A stretch of DNA of 47,731 nt, from assembly GCA_014360055.1 (NCBI GenBank), contig JACIYH010000015.1, forward strand, positions 1-47,731. The letters are read 5' to 3'. This DNA is from Bacillota bacterium. Lineage in GTDB: Bacteria > Bacillota > Sulfobacillia > JACIYH01. The notes below the pieces were generated by a model that saw only the letters and a list, made by a program, of their open reading frames with translations, had not been told where the DNA came from and searched no databases. The translations under genes and the position numbers were made by a program. This document shows, piece by piece, positions 25,142 through 33,000 of this stretch (position 1 is the first letter of the stretch; each line of letters begins with the position of its first letter).

Positions 25142-26350
25142 GTGGCTGCGGCGCTGGGGGCGCTGCTGGAACGTAACCTGCGGCCCACCTGGGTCGAGGT
25201 GGATCTGGATGCCCTGGCCGCCAATGTACGGGAATTGGTGCGCCTGGCGGGGGGCAGCCAGGTGATGGCCGTGGTGAAGGCGGACGGCTACGGCCACGGC
25301 GCGGTGGAGGTGGCGCGGACCGCCCTGGAGGCCGGCGCGCGCTGGCTGGCGGTGGCCTGCCTGGAGGAAGGACTCCAGCTCCGGCATCACCGCGTGACGG
25401 CGCCCGTGCTCGTGCTGGGGTACTTGCCCCCCGAGGAGGCACGGGCGGCGGTTGACGCGGATCTGTCCTGCTGCGTGTTCGCCGACGAGACGGCGCGCGC
25501 CCTGGCTCAGGCGGCGGCGCGGTCGGGCAGGCGGGCGCGCGTGCACGTCAAGGTCGATACCGGCATGGGACGGCTGGGTATCCGGCCGGAAGAGGCGGTG
25601 GCCTTCGTGCGCCGCCTGAAGGGGATTCCCGCCCTGGAGGTCGAAGGGATATTCACGCACCTGGCCACCGCCGACGAGGAGGACCTTTCCTTCGCGCGGG
25701 CGCAGCTGGAACGCTTCCTGACCACGGTGATGGCGCTGGAGCGCGAGCAGGTGCACGTCCCCTTCCGCCACGCCGCCAACAGTGCCGCCCTGTTGCGACT
25801 CCCGGACGCCCGGTTCAACCTGGTGCGACCCGGGCTGGCCGTGTACGGTGTGTCGCCGATGCCGGGGTTGCCGGCGGTGCCCCTGCGGCCGGTGCTCACC
25901 TGGAAGACGCGGGTGGCCCAGGTCAAGGTGATGCGGCCGGGGGAGACCGTGGGTTACGGTCGTACCTGGCACAGCCGGGGAGGCGAGGTGGTGGCCACCC
26001 TGCCCGTGGGGTATGCGGATGGGTACCGCAGGGCGCTGTCGAACCGGGGGGAGGTGCTGGTGCGCGGGCGGCGGGCCCGCGTGGCGGGGAGGGTGTCCAT
26101 GGACCAGGTGACGGTGGTCCTCCCCGCCGGAGTGGAGGTCGCCGCGGGGGAAGAGGTGGTCCTGCTGGGGTCGCAGGGGGAGGAGACCATTTCGGCCTGG
26201 GAGATGGCTCGGGCCGCGGATACCATTCCTTACGAGGTACTGGTGGGGATCGGGCGGCGGGTGCCCAGGGTGTACCTCCGGGACGCTGGTGCGCCGCGCA
26301 TCGAGGCGGTGATGACGGGTTTTGCCGGAAGGGGTGAAGGGAGTGAGTGA
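25142..26350 (+). CDS. alr: Alanine racemase
   Basis: A 402-residue PLP enzyme. The catalytic lysine K46 is in VVKADGYGHG. Other family blocks are HVKVDTGMGRLG, FRHAANSAALL, NLVRPGLAVYG, LPVGYADGYRR and GRVSMDQ. It produces D-alanine for peptidoglycan. GTG at 25142 has a purine-rich GGAGGGGGTGCAGG before it. The gene is directly followed by an ndoAI/ndoA pair, as in Bacillus. The stop overlaps the antitoxin start. Confidence 0.95.
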   Translation: MAAALGALLERNLRPTWVEVDLDALAANVRELVRLAGGSQVMAVVKADGYGHGAVEVARTALEAGARWLAVACLEEGLQLRHHRVTAPVLVLGYLPPEEARAAVDADLSCCVFADETARALAQAAARSGRRARVHVKVDTGMGRLGIRPEEAVAFVRRLKGIPALEVEGIFTHLATADEEDLSFARAQLERFLTTVMALEREQVHVPFRHAANSAALLRLPDARFNLVRPGLAVYGVSPMPGLPAVPLRPVLTWKTRVAQVKVMRPGETVGYGRTWHSRGGEVVATLPVGYADGYRRALSNRGEVLVRGRRARVAGRVSMDQVTVVLPAGVEVAAGEEVVLLGSQGEETISAWEMARAADTIPYEVLVGIGRRVPRVYLRDAGAPRIEAVMTGFAGRGEGSE

Positions 26351-26630
26351 GGCGCGCAGGATAACCATCACCTTGCCGGCGGATTTGCTGGACGCGGTCG
26401 ACGGGATCGTGGCCCAGGAAAAGCGCAGGCGCAGCGAGGTGATCTGCGATGCCCTGCGGAGGCACCTGGAGTGGCGCCGCCGCCAGGTACTGCGGCAACA
26501 GCTGGTACGGGGCTACCAGGAGATGGGTCAGCTCAACCTGCGCCTGGCCGAGGACGGTACCACCTGGCCGGTGGAGGCGGCCTGGGCTGCGGGGGGGCCC
26601 CTGACGGGGACGGAGGGTGCGGGGTTGTGA
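26343..26630 (+). CDS. ndoAI: Ribbon-helix-helix antitoxin (EndoAI/MazE-type)
   Basis: A 95-residue protein. Residues 4-40 ([19 protein letters not shown]...[15 protein letters not shown]) form a CopG/MetJ ribbon-helix-helix DNA-binding domain, followed by a charged helix and a flexible C terminus that would wrap the toxin. GTG at 26343, behind GGGTGAAGGGA, overlaps the alr stop; the longer frame to 26322 lacks a comparable site. It partners the next gene through a GTGA overlap. Confidence 0.88.
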   Translation: MSEARRITITLPADLLDAVDGIVAQEKRRRSEVICDALRRHLEWRRRQVLRQQLVRGYQEMGQLNLRLAEDGTTWPVEAAWAAGGPLTGTEGAGL

Positions 26631-26974
26631 TCAGGCGGGGGGACGTCTTTTACGCCGACCTGAGCCCGGTGGTGGGATCGGAACAGGGGGGAGTGCGGCC
26701 GGTGCTCGTCATCCAGAACGACATCGGCAACCGGTACAGCCCCACCACCATCGTCTCTGCCATCACCTCGCAGATCGCCAAGGCCAGGTTGCCCACCCAC
26801 GTCGAACTCCCCGCCCGCGAGTCGGGCCTGGACCGGGATTCGGTGATCTTACTGGAGCAGATACGCACCATCGACAAACGCCGGCTGCGCCAGCGGGTGG
26901 CCCACCTGGGCGACGAGATCATGGAGAGGGTGAACGAAGCCCTCGCCATCAGCGTGGGGCTTAGGGAGATCTGA
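26627..26974 (+). CDS. ndoA: EndoA/MazF-type endoribonuclease toxin
   Basis: A 115-residue protein nearly matching the Bacillus EndoA pattern: [73 protein letters not shown]. Family members cleave mRNA at short motifs (UACAU for Bacillus EndoA; unknown here). The conserved R of [10 protein letters not shown] and the T/S of TSQ are present. GTG at 26627 overlaps the antitoxin stop. It is clearly distinct from the MazF-like gene at 6634, so the window has two MazF systems. Confidence 0.95.
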   Translation: MIRRGDVFYADLSPVVGSEQGGVRPVLVIQNDIGNRYSPTTIVSAITSQIAKARLPTHVELPARESGLDRDSVILLEQIRTIDKRRLRQRVAHLGDEIMERVNEALAISVGLREI

Positions 26975-27009
26975 GGGCGCCGCCCGCGGGCGGTAAGGGG
27001 GGATGAGGA

Positions 27010-27990
27010 TTGCAGTTTGCCAGGTTACCACGTCTTCGGCTGGCAGGGTTGCCCACTCCCCTGGAAGAGGCGACCCGTCTGGAGCGGCTCTTCCCGGGGA
27101 CGCGCCTGTTCCTCAAGCGGGACGACCTTACCCATCCCGCCCTGGGGGGGAACAAAGCCCGCAAGCTGGAGTTCCTGCTCGCCGACGCGCGGCGGCAGGG
27201 GGCCGACGTGGTACTCACGGTGGGGGGACCCCAGTCGAATCACGCGCGCATCACTGCCGCCCTGTCCGCCCGCCTGGGCTGGGAGTGCATCCTGGTCCTG
27301 GAGGGGGCGGAGCCTCCTGAGGCCCAGGGCAACCTCCTCATCGACCGGCTGCTGGGTGCCGACGTGCGCTTCGCCGGTGCGCGGCCCGCCCAGGAGGTGA
27401 TGGAGGAGATAGCCGCGGGGCTGGAGGCACAGGGCCGGCGGCCCTATGCCATCCCCGTGGGCGGATCGACCCCCCTGGGGGCGGTGGGGTACTGCCTGGC
27501 CATGGAGGAGATGCTGGCCCAGGCAAGCGATGCCGGCGTGGTGGTGCACCGGGTGTATGTGGCCACGGGCTCGGGCGGTACCCAGGCCGGCCTGGTGCTG
27601 GGTGCCAGGGTCCTCGACCCGTCCCTGCGGGTGACCGGGGTGAGCGTGAGCCGGTCGGCGGAAGAGTCCCGTTCCCGGGTGGCGGAACTGGCCACGGGGG
27701 CGGCCTCCCTGTTGGGCCTGCCCGTGAGGGTGGAGGCCGCCCGAGTGGAGGTCCTGGACGGCTACGTGGGGCCCGGGTACGGTGTACCCACCCCCGGGTG
27801 CCTGGAGGCCATCCGCCTGCTGGCGCGCGAGGAAGGGGTGCTGCTCGACCCCGTGTACACCGGTAAGGCCATGGCCTGTCTGCTCGATCACCTGCGCCGG
27901 GGAGTGATCGGGGAAGGCGAAAACGTAGTATTCTGGCACACGGGGGGTGCCCCGGCCCTGTTCGCTTATTCGCAAGAGTTGGAGGTTTGA
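27010..27990 (+). CDS. D-cysteine desulfhydrase / ACC deaminase family enzyme
   Basis: A 326-residue PLP-dependent enzyme of fold type II. The PLP lysine is in GGNKARKLEFLLADA; GGPQSNHARITAA and ATGSGGTQAGLVLG (phosphate loop) follow; VYTGKAMACLLDHL and FWHTGGAPALFAY close the fold. The family includes D-cysteine desulfhydrase and 1-aminocyclopropane-1-carboxylate deaminase; motifs do not separate them for me, though the former is commoner in anaerobes. TTG at 27010 follows GGGGGGATGAGGA. Confidence 0.88.
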   Translation: MQFARLPRLRLAGLPTPLEEATRLERLFPGTRLFLKRDDLTHPALGGNKARKLEFLLADARRQGADVVLTVGGPQSNHARITAALSARLGWECILVLEGAEPPEAQGNLLIDRLLGADVRFAGARPAQEVMEEIAAGLEAQGRRPYAIPVGGSTPLGAVGYCLAMEEMLAQASDAGVVVHRVYVATGSGGTQAGLVLGARVLDPSLRVTGVSVSRSAEESRSRVAELATGAASLLGLPVRVEAARVEVLDGYVGPGYGVPTPGCLEAIRLLAREEGVLLDPVYTGKAMACLLDHLRRGVIGEGENVVFWHTGGAPALFAYSQELEV

Positions 27991-27996
27991 ACGCAG

Positions 27997-28707
27997 TTGT
28001 TGCCCCTCATAGGGATAACCAGCAGCGTGGACGAGGAGAAGCGCATCAGGGTCCCCGCCGGGTATGCGGCTGCCGTGGAGGCGGCCGGGGGCATCCCGGT
28101 GGTGCTGCCCGTCCTCAAACCGGAGAGGGCGCCCGAGGTGCTGTCCCACCTGCATGGCCTCCTGCTCTCGGGGGGTGTGGACGTGGACCCCTCCTACTAC
28201 GGCGAAGACCCCCTCCCCGGCCTGGGACGCATCACCCCGGAGCGAGATGCCTTTGAGCTGGCCCTGACCCGGCGGGCCCTGGAGGCTGGAGTCCCCGTGC
28301 TCGGGATATGCCGGGGCGTGCAGGTGCTCAACGTGGCCGCGGGCGGCACCCTCTACCAGGATCTGGCCTCTCAGCGGGAGCGCGTGCTCAAACACAGCCA
28401 GGAAGCCCCCCGCTGGCACGAGAGCCACACCGTGCGCGTCGAGCCGGGGAGCAGGCTGGCGGCCATACTGGGGGTGACCGAGGCGCGGGTGAACTCCTTC
28501 CACCACCAGGCGGTCCGCGAAGTGCCCTCCGGGCTGCGGGCGGTGGCCTGGGCCCCCGACGGTGTGATCGAGGCGGTGGAGGCTCCCGACCACCGTTTTG
28601 TCATGGGGCTGCAGTGGCATCCCGAGGAGATGTGGAGGCGGGATCGCCTGCACCTGAAACCCTTTGCCGCCCTGGTCGAGGCCGCACACAGCCTTCTGCC
28701 GCGTTGA
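27997..28707 (+). CDS. Gamma-glutamyl-gamma-aminobutyrate hydrolase-like (peptidase C26)
   Basis: A 236-residue class I glutamine amidotransferase-like hydrolase. It starts LPLIGIT, has LLLSGGVDVDPSYYGE, the nucleophile Cys in LGICRGVQVLNVAAGG, and His-Glu in GLQWHPEEM. PuuD members split gamma-glutamyl amide bonds, for example in putrescine catabolism; the substrate is unproven and no other puu genes are near. Paired TTG codons at 27997 and 28000 serve as start after GGAGG. Confidence 0.88.
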   Translation: MLPLIGITSSVDEEKRIRVPAGYAAAVEAAGGIPVVLPVLKPERAPEVLSHLHGLLLSGGVDVDPSYYGEDPLPGLGRITPERDAFELALTRRALEAGVPVLGICRGVQVLNVAAGGTLYQDLASQRERVLKHSQEAPRWHESHTVRVEPGSRLAAILGVTEARVNSFHHQAVREVPSGLRAVAWAPDGVIEAVEAPDHRFVMGLQWHPEEMWRRDRLHLKPFAALVEAAHSLLPR

Positions 28708-28759
28708 GAGGCGCAGCGGTCAAGAGCAGGCCGTCCGTCGCCCGGGAGCTGGCAGAAGC

Positions 28760-28786
28760 TTGACATAGGGAGAAGCGGCATACACT
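28760..28786 (+). promoter_or_regulatory. Promoter upstream of the MutL/KOW operon
   Basis: TTGACA (28760-28765) and TACACT (28781-28786) are separated by 15 bases; the -35 is perfect, the -10 matches at 4 of 6. The DNA around it is noticeably AT-richer than its surroundings. Transcription would start near 28793, leaving a leader of about 64 bases before the first gene. Confidence 0.5.
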
Positions 28787-28856
28787 GTTAGAAAACTATG
28801 TGGGTCCCGGCAGGAACGTCCATGCAAAGGCAGAATATCTTTGACGAGTTGGGACG

Positions 28857-29291
28857 ATGACGGACGAACGTGAAGTCCTGGAATGGTCGGTTTTCCTTTT
28901 CGCCCGCCATCCCGGCCGCGGCCTGGTGGCGGTGGGAGCGGTGCTGGCCTCCGCCGCCCTGGCCTGGTGGTGGTTCTCCGACCCGCTGGTGGTGGCCGCC
29001 ACCCTGGCCGTGCTGGGGGCGGCCCTGGCGCCTTATCTGTTCCCCCTGAGATACCGGCTCGACGAGAGGGGAGTGAGACTCAAGAACGGGCTGCTCTGGG
29101 ATTACCGCCCCTGGGAGAAGTTTTTCGACTACCGGGTTTTCCCCGACGCCGTCCAGCTCTATTTCGACCAGCGGGAGTTGCGGGGGCGCATCCTCAAAGG
29201 GCACCTTTTGTTTTTCGACCGGGAGGGGAAGCTGAACGATCGCATAGTGGATATGGTGAAGAGAAAGGTGCGGCGAACAGAGGAGGGTTGA
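28857..29291 (+). CDS. Small membrane protein with PH-like C-terminal domain, unknown
   Basis: A 144-residue protein not assigned to a named family. Two hydrophobic helices lie at about 20-40 and 44-63 with a short turn between them. The soluble remainder (YRLDERGVRLKNGLLWDYRPWEKFFDYRV...) resembles the strand-and-tryptophan pattern of bacterial PH-like (bPH2/YcxB-like) domains facing the cytoplasm. ATG at 28857. It is the first gene after the promoter and ends one base before the first MutL-type gene, so it is likely part of that operon, perhaps as a membrane anchor or sensor. Confidence 0.7.
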   Translation: MTDEREVLEWSVFLFARHPGRGLVAVGAVLASAALAWWWFSDPLVVAATLAVLGAALAPYLFPLRYRLDERGVRLKNGLLWDYRPWEKFFDYRVFPDAVQLYFDQRELRGRILKGHLLFFDREGKLNDRIVDMVKRKVRRTEEG

Positions 29292-29292
29292 A

Positions 29293-31193
29293 ATGAGCCG
29301 AAACGGGCCACGGACCATCCTGGCCACAGACGTGGGGAGCACCACCACGAAGGCCATCCTCATTGAGAACCTGGGCAGCGAGTACCGGCTGGTGGGGAGA
29401 GGGGAGATGCCCACCACCGTGGAGGCGCCCTGGGAGAACGTGATGATCGGGGTGCGCAAGTCGATACGGCGGCTCGAGGAGCTCCTCGAACGCCGTTTTT
29501 TGGACCCCTCGGGCCGCCTGATCCGACCGGCCGCGGGGAAGGAGGGTGTGGACTACTACGTGTCCACCTCTTCCGCCGGGGGCGGGTTGCAGATGATGGT
29601 GGCCGGGCTGGTTTCCACCATCAGTGCGGCTTCCGCGCACCGGGCCGCCCTGGGGGCGGGGGCCGTGGTGCTGGACGTCATCGCCGTGGACGACGGGCGT
29701 TCCACCTCGGAGCAGATCAGTCGCATCACCGAGCTGCGGCCTGACATCATCCTCATGTCCGGGGGCGTCGATGGGGGGTCGGTCTCCTACATCGCTGCCA
29801 TCGCGGAGACCATCGTTCAGGCCAACCCCCAGCCCCGCTTCGGGGCCACCTACAAGCTGCCCCTGGTGTACGCGGGAAACCGGGACGCCCAGGACCTCGT
29901 CCTCGGGGTGGCCGGCTCCGAGCTGGACGTGCACCTGGTGGAGAACCTGCGCCCCGCCACGACGTGGAGAACCTGGGCCCCGCCCGCGAGGCCATCCACG
30001 AGCTTTTCATGAACCACGTCATGGCGCAGGCGCCCGGGTACGGGGAACTGATGGAGTGGGTCGACGTGACCATCATGCCCACCCCGGGGGCGGTGGGCCG
30101 CATCATCAACCTGATGGCGCAGGAGTACAGGGCCAACATCATCGGGGTGGATATCGGAGGTGCTACCACCGACGTTTTCTCCAGCTTCGAGGGGACCTTC
30201 ACCCGCACGGTGAGTGCCAACCTGGGCATGTCCTATTCCATCTGTAACGTCCTGGAGGAAGCCAAGTTCGACAACATCCTGCGCTGGGTGCCCTTCGGGG
30301 TGGACGAGGTCAAGCTGTCCAACTGGATCGCCAACAAGATGGTGCGCCCCACCACCATCCCCATGACCCTGGACATGCTGGTGCTGGAGCAGGCCCTGGC
30401 CCGGGAAGCCCTGCGCCTGTCCTTCGCCCACCACAAGAGCCTGGCCCGCAAGGTGGAGAAGGAAGAGGCACGGGCAGCCTGGCACAGCGCCCAGCAGGAG
30501 ATCTGGCGCGCCGCCGGCCGGGAGATCATCGAGATGAGGAAGCTGGACATGCTGGTGGGCTCGGGTGGCGTCCTCTCCCACGCGCCCCGGCGCCAGCAGG
30601 CGGCCATGATGCTCATCGACGCCTTCCAGCCCGAGGGCGTGACCCAGCTGGCGGTGGACTCCATCTTCATGATGCCCCACCTGGGGGTCCTGTCCACCAC
30701 TTACCCGGAGATCGCAGCGGAGGTGTTCGACAAGGACTGCCTCATCCGCCTGGGCACCTGTATAGCACCGGTGGGCAAGCTGCGCGACGGGCAGCCTGCT
30801 CTGACGGTGCGGGCCCACCTCCCCGGCGGAACGGTAGAGGAGAAGCTGGCCTTCGGCCAGATCAAGCGCATCCCCCTGGAGGTGGGGCAGACGGCCAGGG
30901 TCGAGGTCACGCCCGTGGGGGCCCTGGATGTCGGAGCCGGCAGAGGACGGCGGCTGGAGGCCACCGTACACGGCGGCCTGGTGGGGATCATCATCGATGC
31001 CCGCGGACGCCCGCTGGAACTCCCCACCGACCCCGCCCGCCGCGTGCAGAAGTTGACGGAATGGATCGCGGCCATGGATCTCTATCCGCTGGACCTGCTC
31101 GGGAAGTATCAGGCCTCTCACGCACCGGGTAAGGCAGCGGCAGCAGGTAGGCCAGAGGGAGGGGAGAAGCGTGGCGGTTTCTGGCGTCGCTGA
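29293..31193 (+). CDS. MutL/GlmL-family ASKHA ATPase, copy 1 (frameshifted)
   Basis: About 633 residues when a single frameshift is repaired. Phosphate-1 loop DVGSTTTKA (13-21), SAGGGLQMMVAGL, LMSGGVDGGS, phosphate-2 loop GVDIGGATTD (about 284-293) and GSGGVLSHAP (about 422-431) define the MutL/GlmL family of the actin/Hsp70 fold, known as accessory proteins of B12-dependent aminomutases. The frame breaks near 29956: frame 1 carries ...VENLRPA, while HDVENLGPAREAIHELF continues in frame 3. Adding one base gives perfect length agreement with copy 2. The C-terminal 30 residues are a basic, low-complexity tail. ATG follows GAGGAGGGTTGAA. Confidence 0.85.
29953..29964 (+). other. One-base deletion site in MutL copy 1
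   Basis: Within the C-rich run around CCCGCCACGACG the reading frame changes. One extra base (for example GCCCAC instead of GCCAC) would restore the continuous protein and the exact residue count seen in copy 2. A real mutation, phase variation or a sequencing error are all possible. Confidence 0.75.
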
Positions 31194-32514
31194 GTACGTG
31201 GTGCAACGCGTGCGCAAGGTGCGCAAGCTGCCCCTCCCGGGAGAGGTGCTGGCGGGGCTGGGCGACCGGGTGGAACCCGATACCCCGGTAGCCCGCATCA
31301 GCCTGCGGCCCGGCATCCCCTGGGTGCTGCCGGTGGCACGCCTGCTGGGCATTCAGCCCGACGAACTGGGTAAGGCCATGCTGGTCAAGGTGGGAGACCA
31401 GGTCAAGACCAAGCAGGTCATCGCCATCGCGGAGAAGGGCCTGTACGGGCGGAAGGAGTACGAGTCGCCTACCGACGGGGTGGTAGAGGATATCTCCACC
31501 GCCTCCGGCCGGGTGATCATCAGGGAGGAGTTCGGCCGGGAGGAGCCCCCGGTGGAGGTGGATGTGGCTTTCGAGCTGGGTTGCCGTCCCCGGGACGTGC
31601 CCCGCTACATGCTCACCCCCGTGGGCAAGGAGGTCAAGAAGGGGCAGATGATAGCCAAGAAGGGCGAGCAGGCTGCCTTCTTCACCAAGACCTGCCTGGC
31701 TCCCGTTTCGGGCGTCATCGCTGACATCAACCCCCAGACGGGCATGGTGACCATCGCCCGGCCCTTCAAGGAAGTGGTGGTGAAGGCGTACATCAGCGGG
31801 GTGGTGACCGAGGTACTGCCCCGCCGCGGCGTGGCGGTGGAAACCCCGGCCGTGCGGCTCACCGGCATATTCGGGCTGGGACGGGAGACCCACGGCGACA
31901 TCCACGTGGTGGCCTCCCGGCCGGACGAACCCCTCACGGCCGATCTCATCGATGCCTCCTGCGCGGGCAAGGTCGTGGTGGGAGGCGGGTACGCCACCAA
32001 CGAGGCCCTGGTGAAAGCGCTGGAGGTGGGGGCGCGGGGCGTGGTCACCGCCACCGCCGACTACCTGGACCTGGTGCGCTCCCTGGGCGTGCGGCTGGGG
32101 GTGGGTATCACCGGCCAGGAAGACATCAACATCACGGTCATCCTCATAGAGGGCTTCGGCCAGTTGCAGATGCGCGAGCACGTCTTCCGGGCCCTGAAGG
32201 CCCTGGAGGGGCGGCAGGCTTCCATTAACGGGGCCACCCAGATCAGGGCGGGTGCCATACGCCCGGAAATCGTGGTCCCCTTCACCGATTACCAGGGACC
32301 GGTGGCCGAGGAGAGGGTGGCGGACGAAGAACTATCCCGTGGTCAGCGCGTGCGCCTCATCACGGACCCCTACTTCGGCCGCCTGGGCCACATCACCGAT
32401 ATCCCCAGGCTTCCCATGGTAGCGGAGACGGAGGCCCGCGTGCCCATGGTGGAGGTAGAGCTGGACGGGGGGGAGCGGGTGGTGGTCCCCCGCGCCAACG
32501 TGGAGCTGTTCTAG
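31171..32514 (+). CDS. Barrel-sandwich/KOW-like protein, copy 1, unknown function
   Basis: A 447-residue soluble protein with no named family known to me. Region 1 (about 10-175) has RnfC-like or lipoyl-like barrel-sandwich segments: KVGDQVKTKQVIA, SPTDGVVEDIS, TPVGKEVKKGQMIAKKG and APVSGVIADINPQTG, but no lipoyl-lysine motif. Region 2 (about 200-350) is alpha/beta with GKVVVGGGYATNEALVKALEVGARGVV and VGITGQEDINITVILIEGFG. The last 60 residues (RGQRVRLITDPYFGRLGHITDI...RVVVPRANVELF) resemble a KOW/SH3 barrel. GTG at 31171, after GGGAGGGGAGAAGC, overlaps MutL copy 1. Its fixed position after an ASKHA ATPase suggests a complex. Confidence 0.8.
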   Translation: MAVSGVAEYVVQRVRKVRKLPLPGEVLAGLGDRVEPDTPVARISLRPGIPWVLPVARLLGIQPDELGKAMLVKVGDQVKTKQVIAIAEKGLYGRKEYESPTDGVVEDISTASGRVIIREEFGREEPPVEVDVAFELGCRPRDVPRYMLTPVGKEVKKGQMIAKKGEQAAFFTKTCLAPVSGVIADINPQTGMVTIARPFKEVVVKAYISGVVTEVLPRRGVAVETPAVRLTGIFGLGRETHGDIHVVASRPDEPLTADLIDASCAGKVVVGGGYATNEALVKALEVGARGVVTATADYLDLVRSLGVRLGVGITGQEDINITVILIEGFGQLQMREHVFRALKALEGRQASINGATQIRAGAIRPEIVVPFTDYQGPVAEERVADEELSRGQRVRLITDPYFGRLGHITDIPRLPMVAETEARVPMVEVELDGGERVVVPRANVELF

Positions 32515-32553
32515 CCGCTGGCGCGGCTCCGCGGGGGCGCACGGCAGGGAGGG

Positions 32554-33000
32554 ATGAGTGTGCCGCGCTGGCTGGACAACTGGATGATCTACGAGATCAC
32601 TCCCCAGGAGCGCGACGAGCTGATCGAAAAGCTGGCCCGCCTGGTCAAGCGCTTCGGCCTCTATACTCCTGCCATTTTCGTGCTGGAGACGGGTAAGGAC
32701 CTGAGCTGGCTGGGCAGCCAGTTCATGCACCTCTTTTCCCCGGTCATCACCATAGTCTGGAACGATTTCCAGAAGCTTGCCTTCCTGCTGGAAGATAAGC
32801 AAAACGTGGAGCGCCTGATCCGGCGCATCGAAGAGATGTCCGAAGAGGAAAAGAAGGAGGCGCAGGCGCGCAGGAAGAAACGGAATGCCCCGCCTGCCTC
32901 TGCGCCTGCGCCAGAGCATCGTGTTCCGGAGAACACGAGCGCGTCAGCCACTGGGAAGCCCGGGAGGGAGAAGACCAGTGTCGGCAAAGGTGCCCGCTGA
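32554..33000 (+). CDS. Small protein between the two pairs, unknown
   Basis: A 148-residue protein. The first 100 residues are compact: PQERDELIEKLARLVKRFGLYTPAIFVLETGKDLSWLGSQ, then FSPVITIVWNDFQKLAFLLEDKQNVERLIRRIE. They contain one or two amphipathic or weakly hydrophobic segments that may sit on a membrane. The last 45 residues are a Lys/Arg/Pro/Ala-rich tail. ATG at 32554 or GTG at 32560; the latter is better spaced from AGGGAGGG. It overlaps MutL copy 2 by 23 bases. I recognise no family; the body reads as conserved, the tail does not. Confidence 0.72.
   Translation: MSVPRWLDNWMIYEITPQERDELIEKLARLVKRFGLYTPAIFVLETGKDLSWLGSQFMHLFSPVITIVWNDFQKLAFLLEDKQNVERLIRRIEEMSEEEKKEAQARRKKRNAPPASAPAPEHRVPENTSASATGKPGREKTSVGKGAR

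Noticed and set aside
23472-25442. Open frame of 656 codons on the reverse strand across nnr
   Set aside because: Pro/His/Arg-rich shadow; the forward frame has full catalytic motifs.
29964-31193. Second half of MutL copy 1 as an independent gene
   Set aside because: Its sequence is the direct continuation of the first half after a one-base shift and has no SD at 29964; a separate protein would lack half of the ATPase fold.
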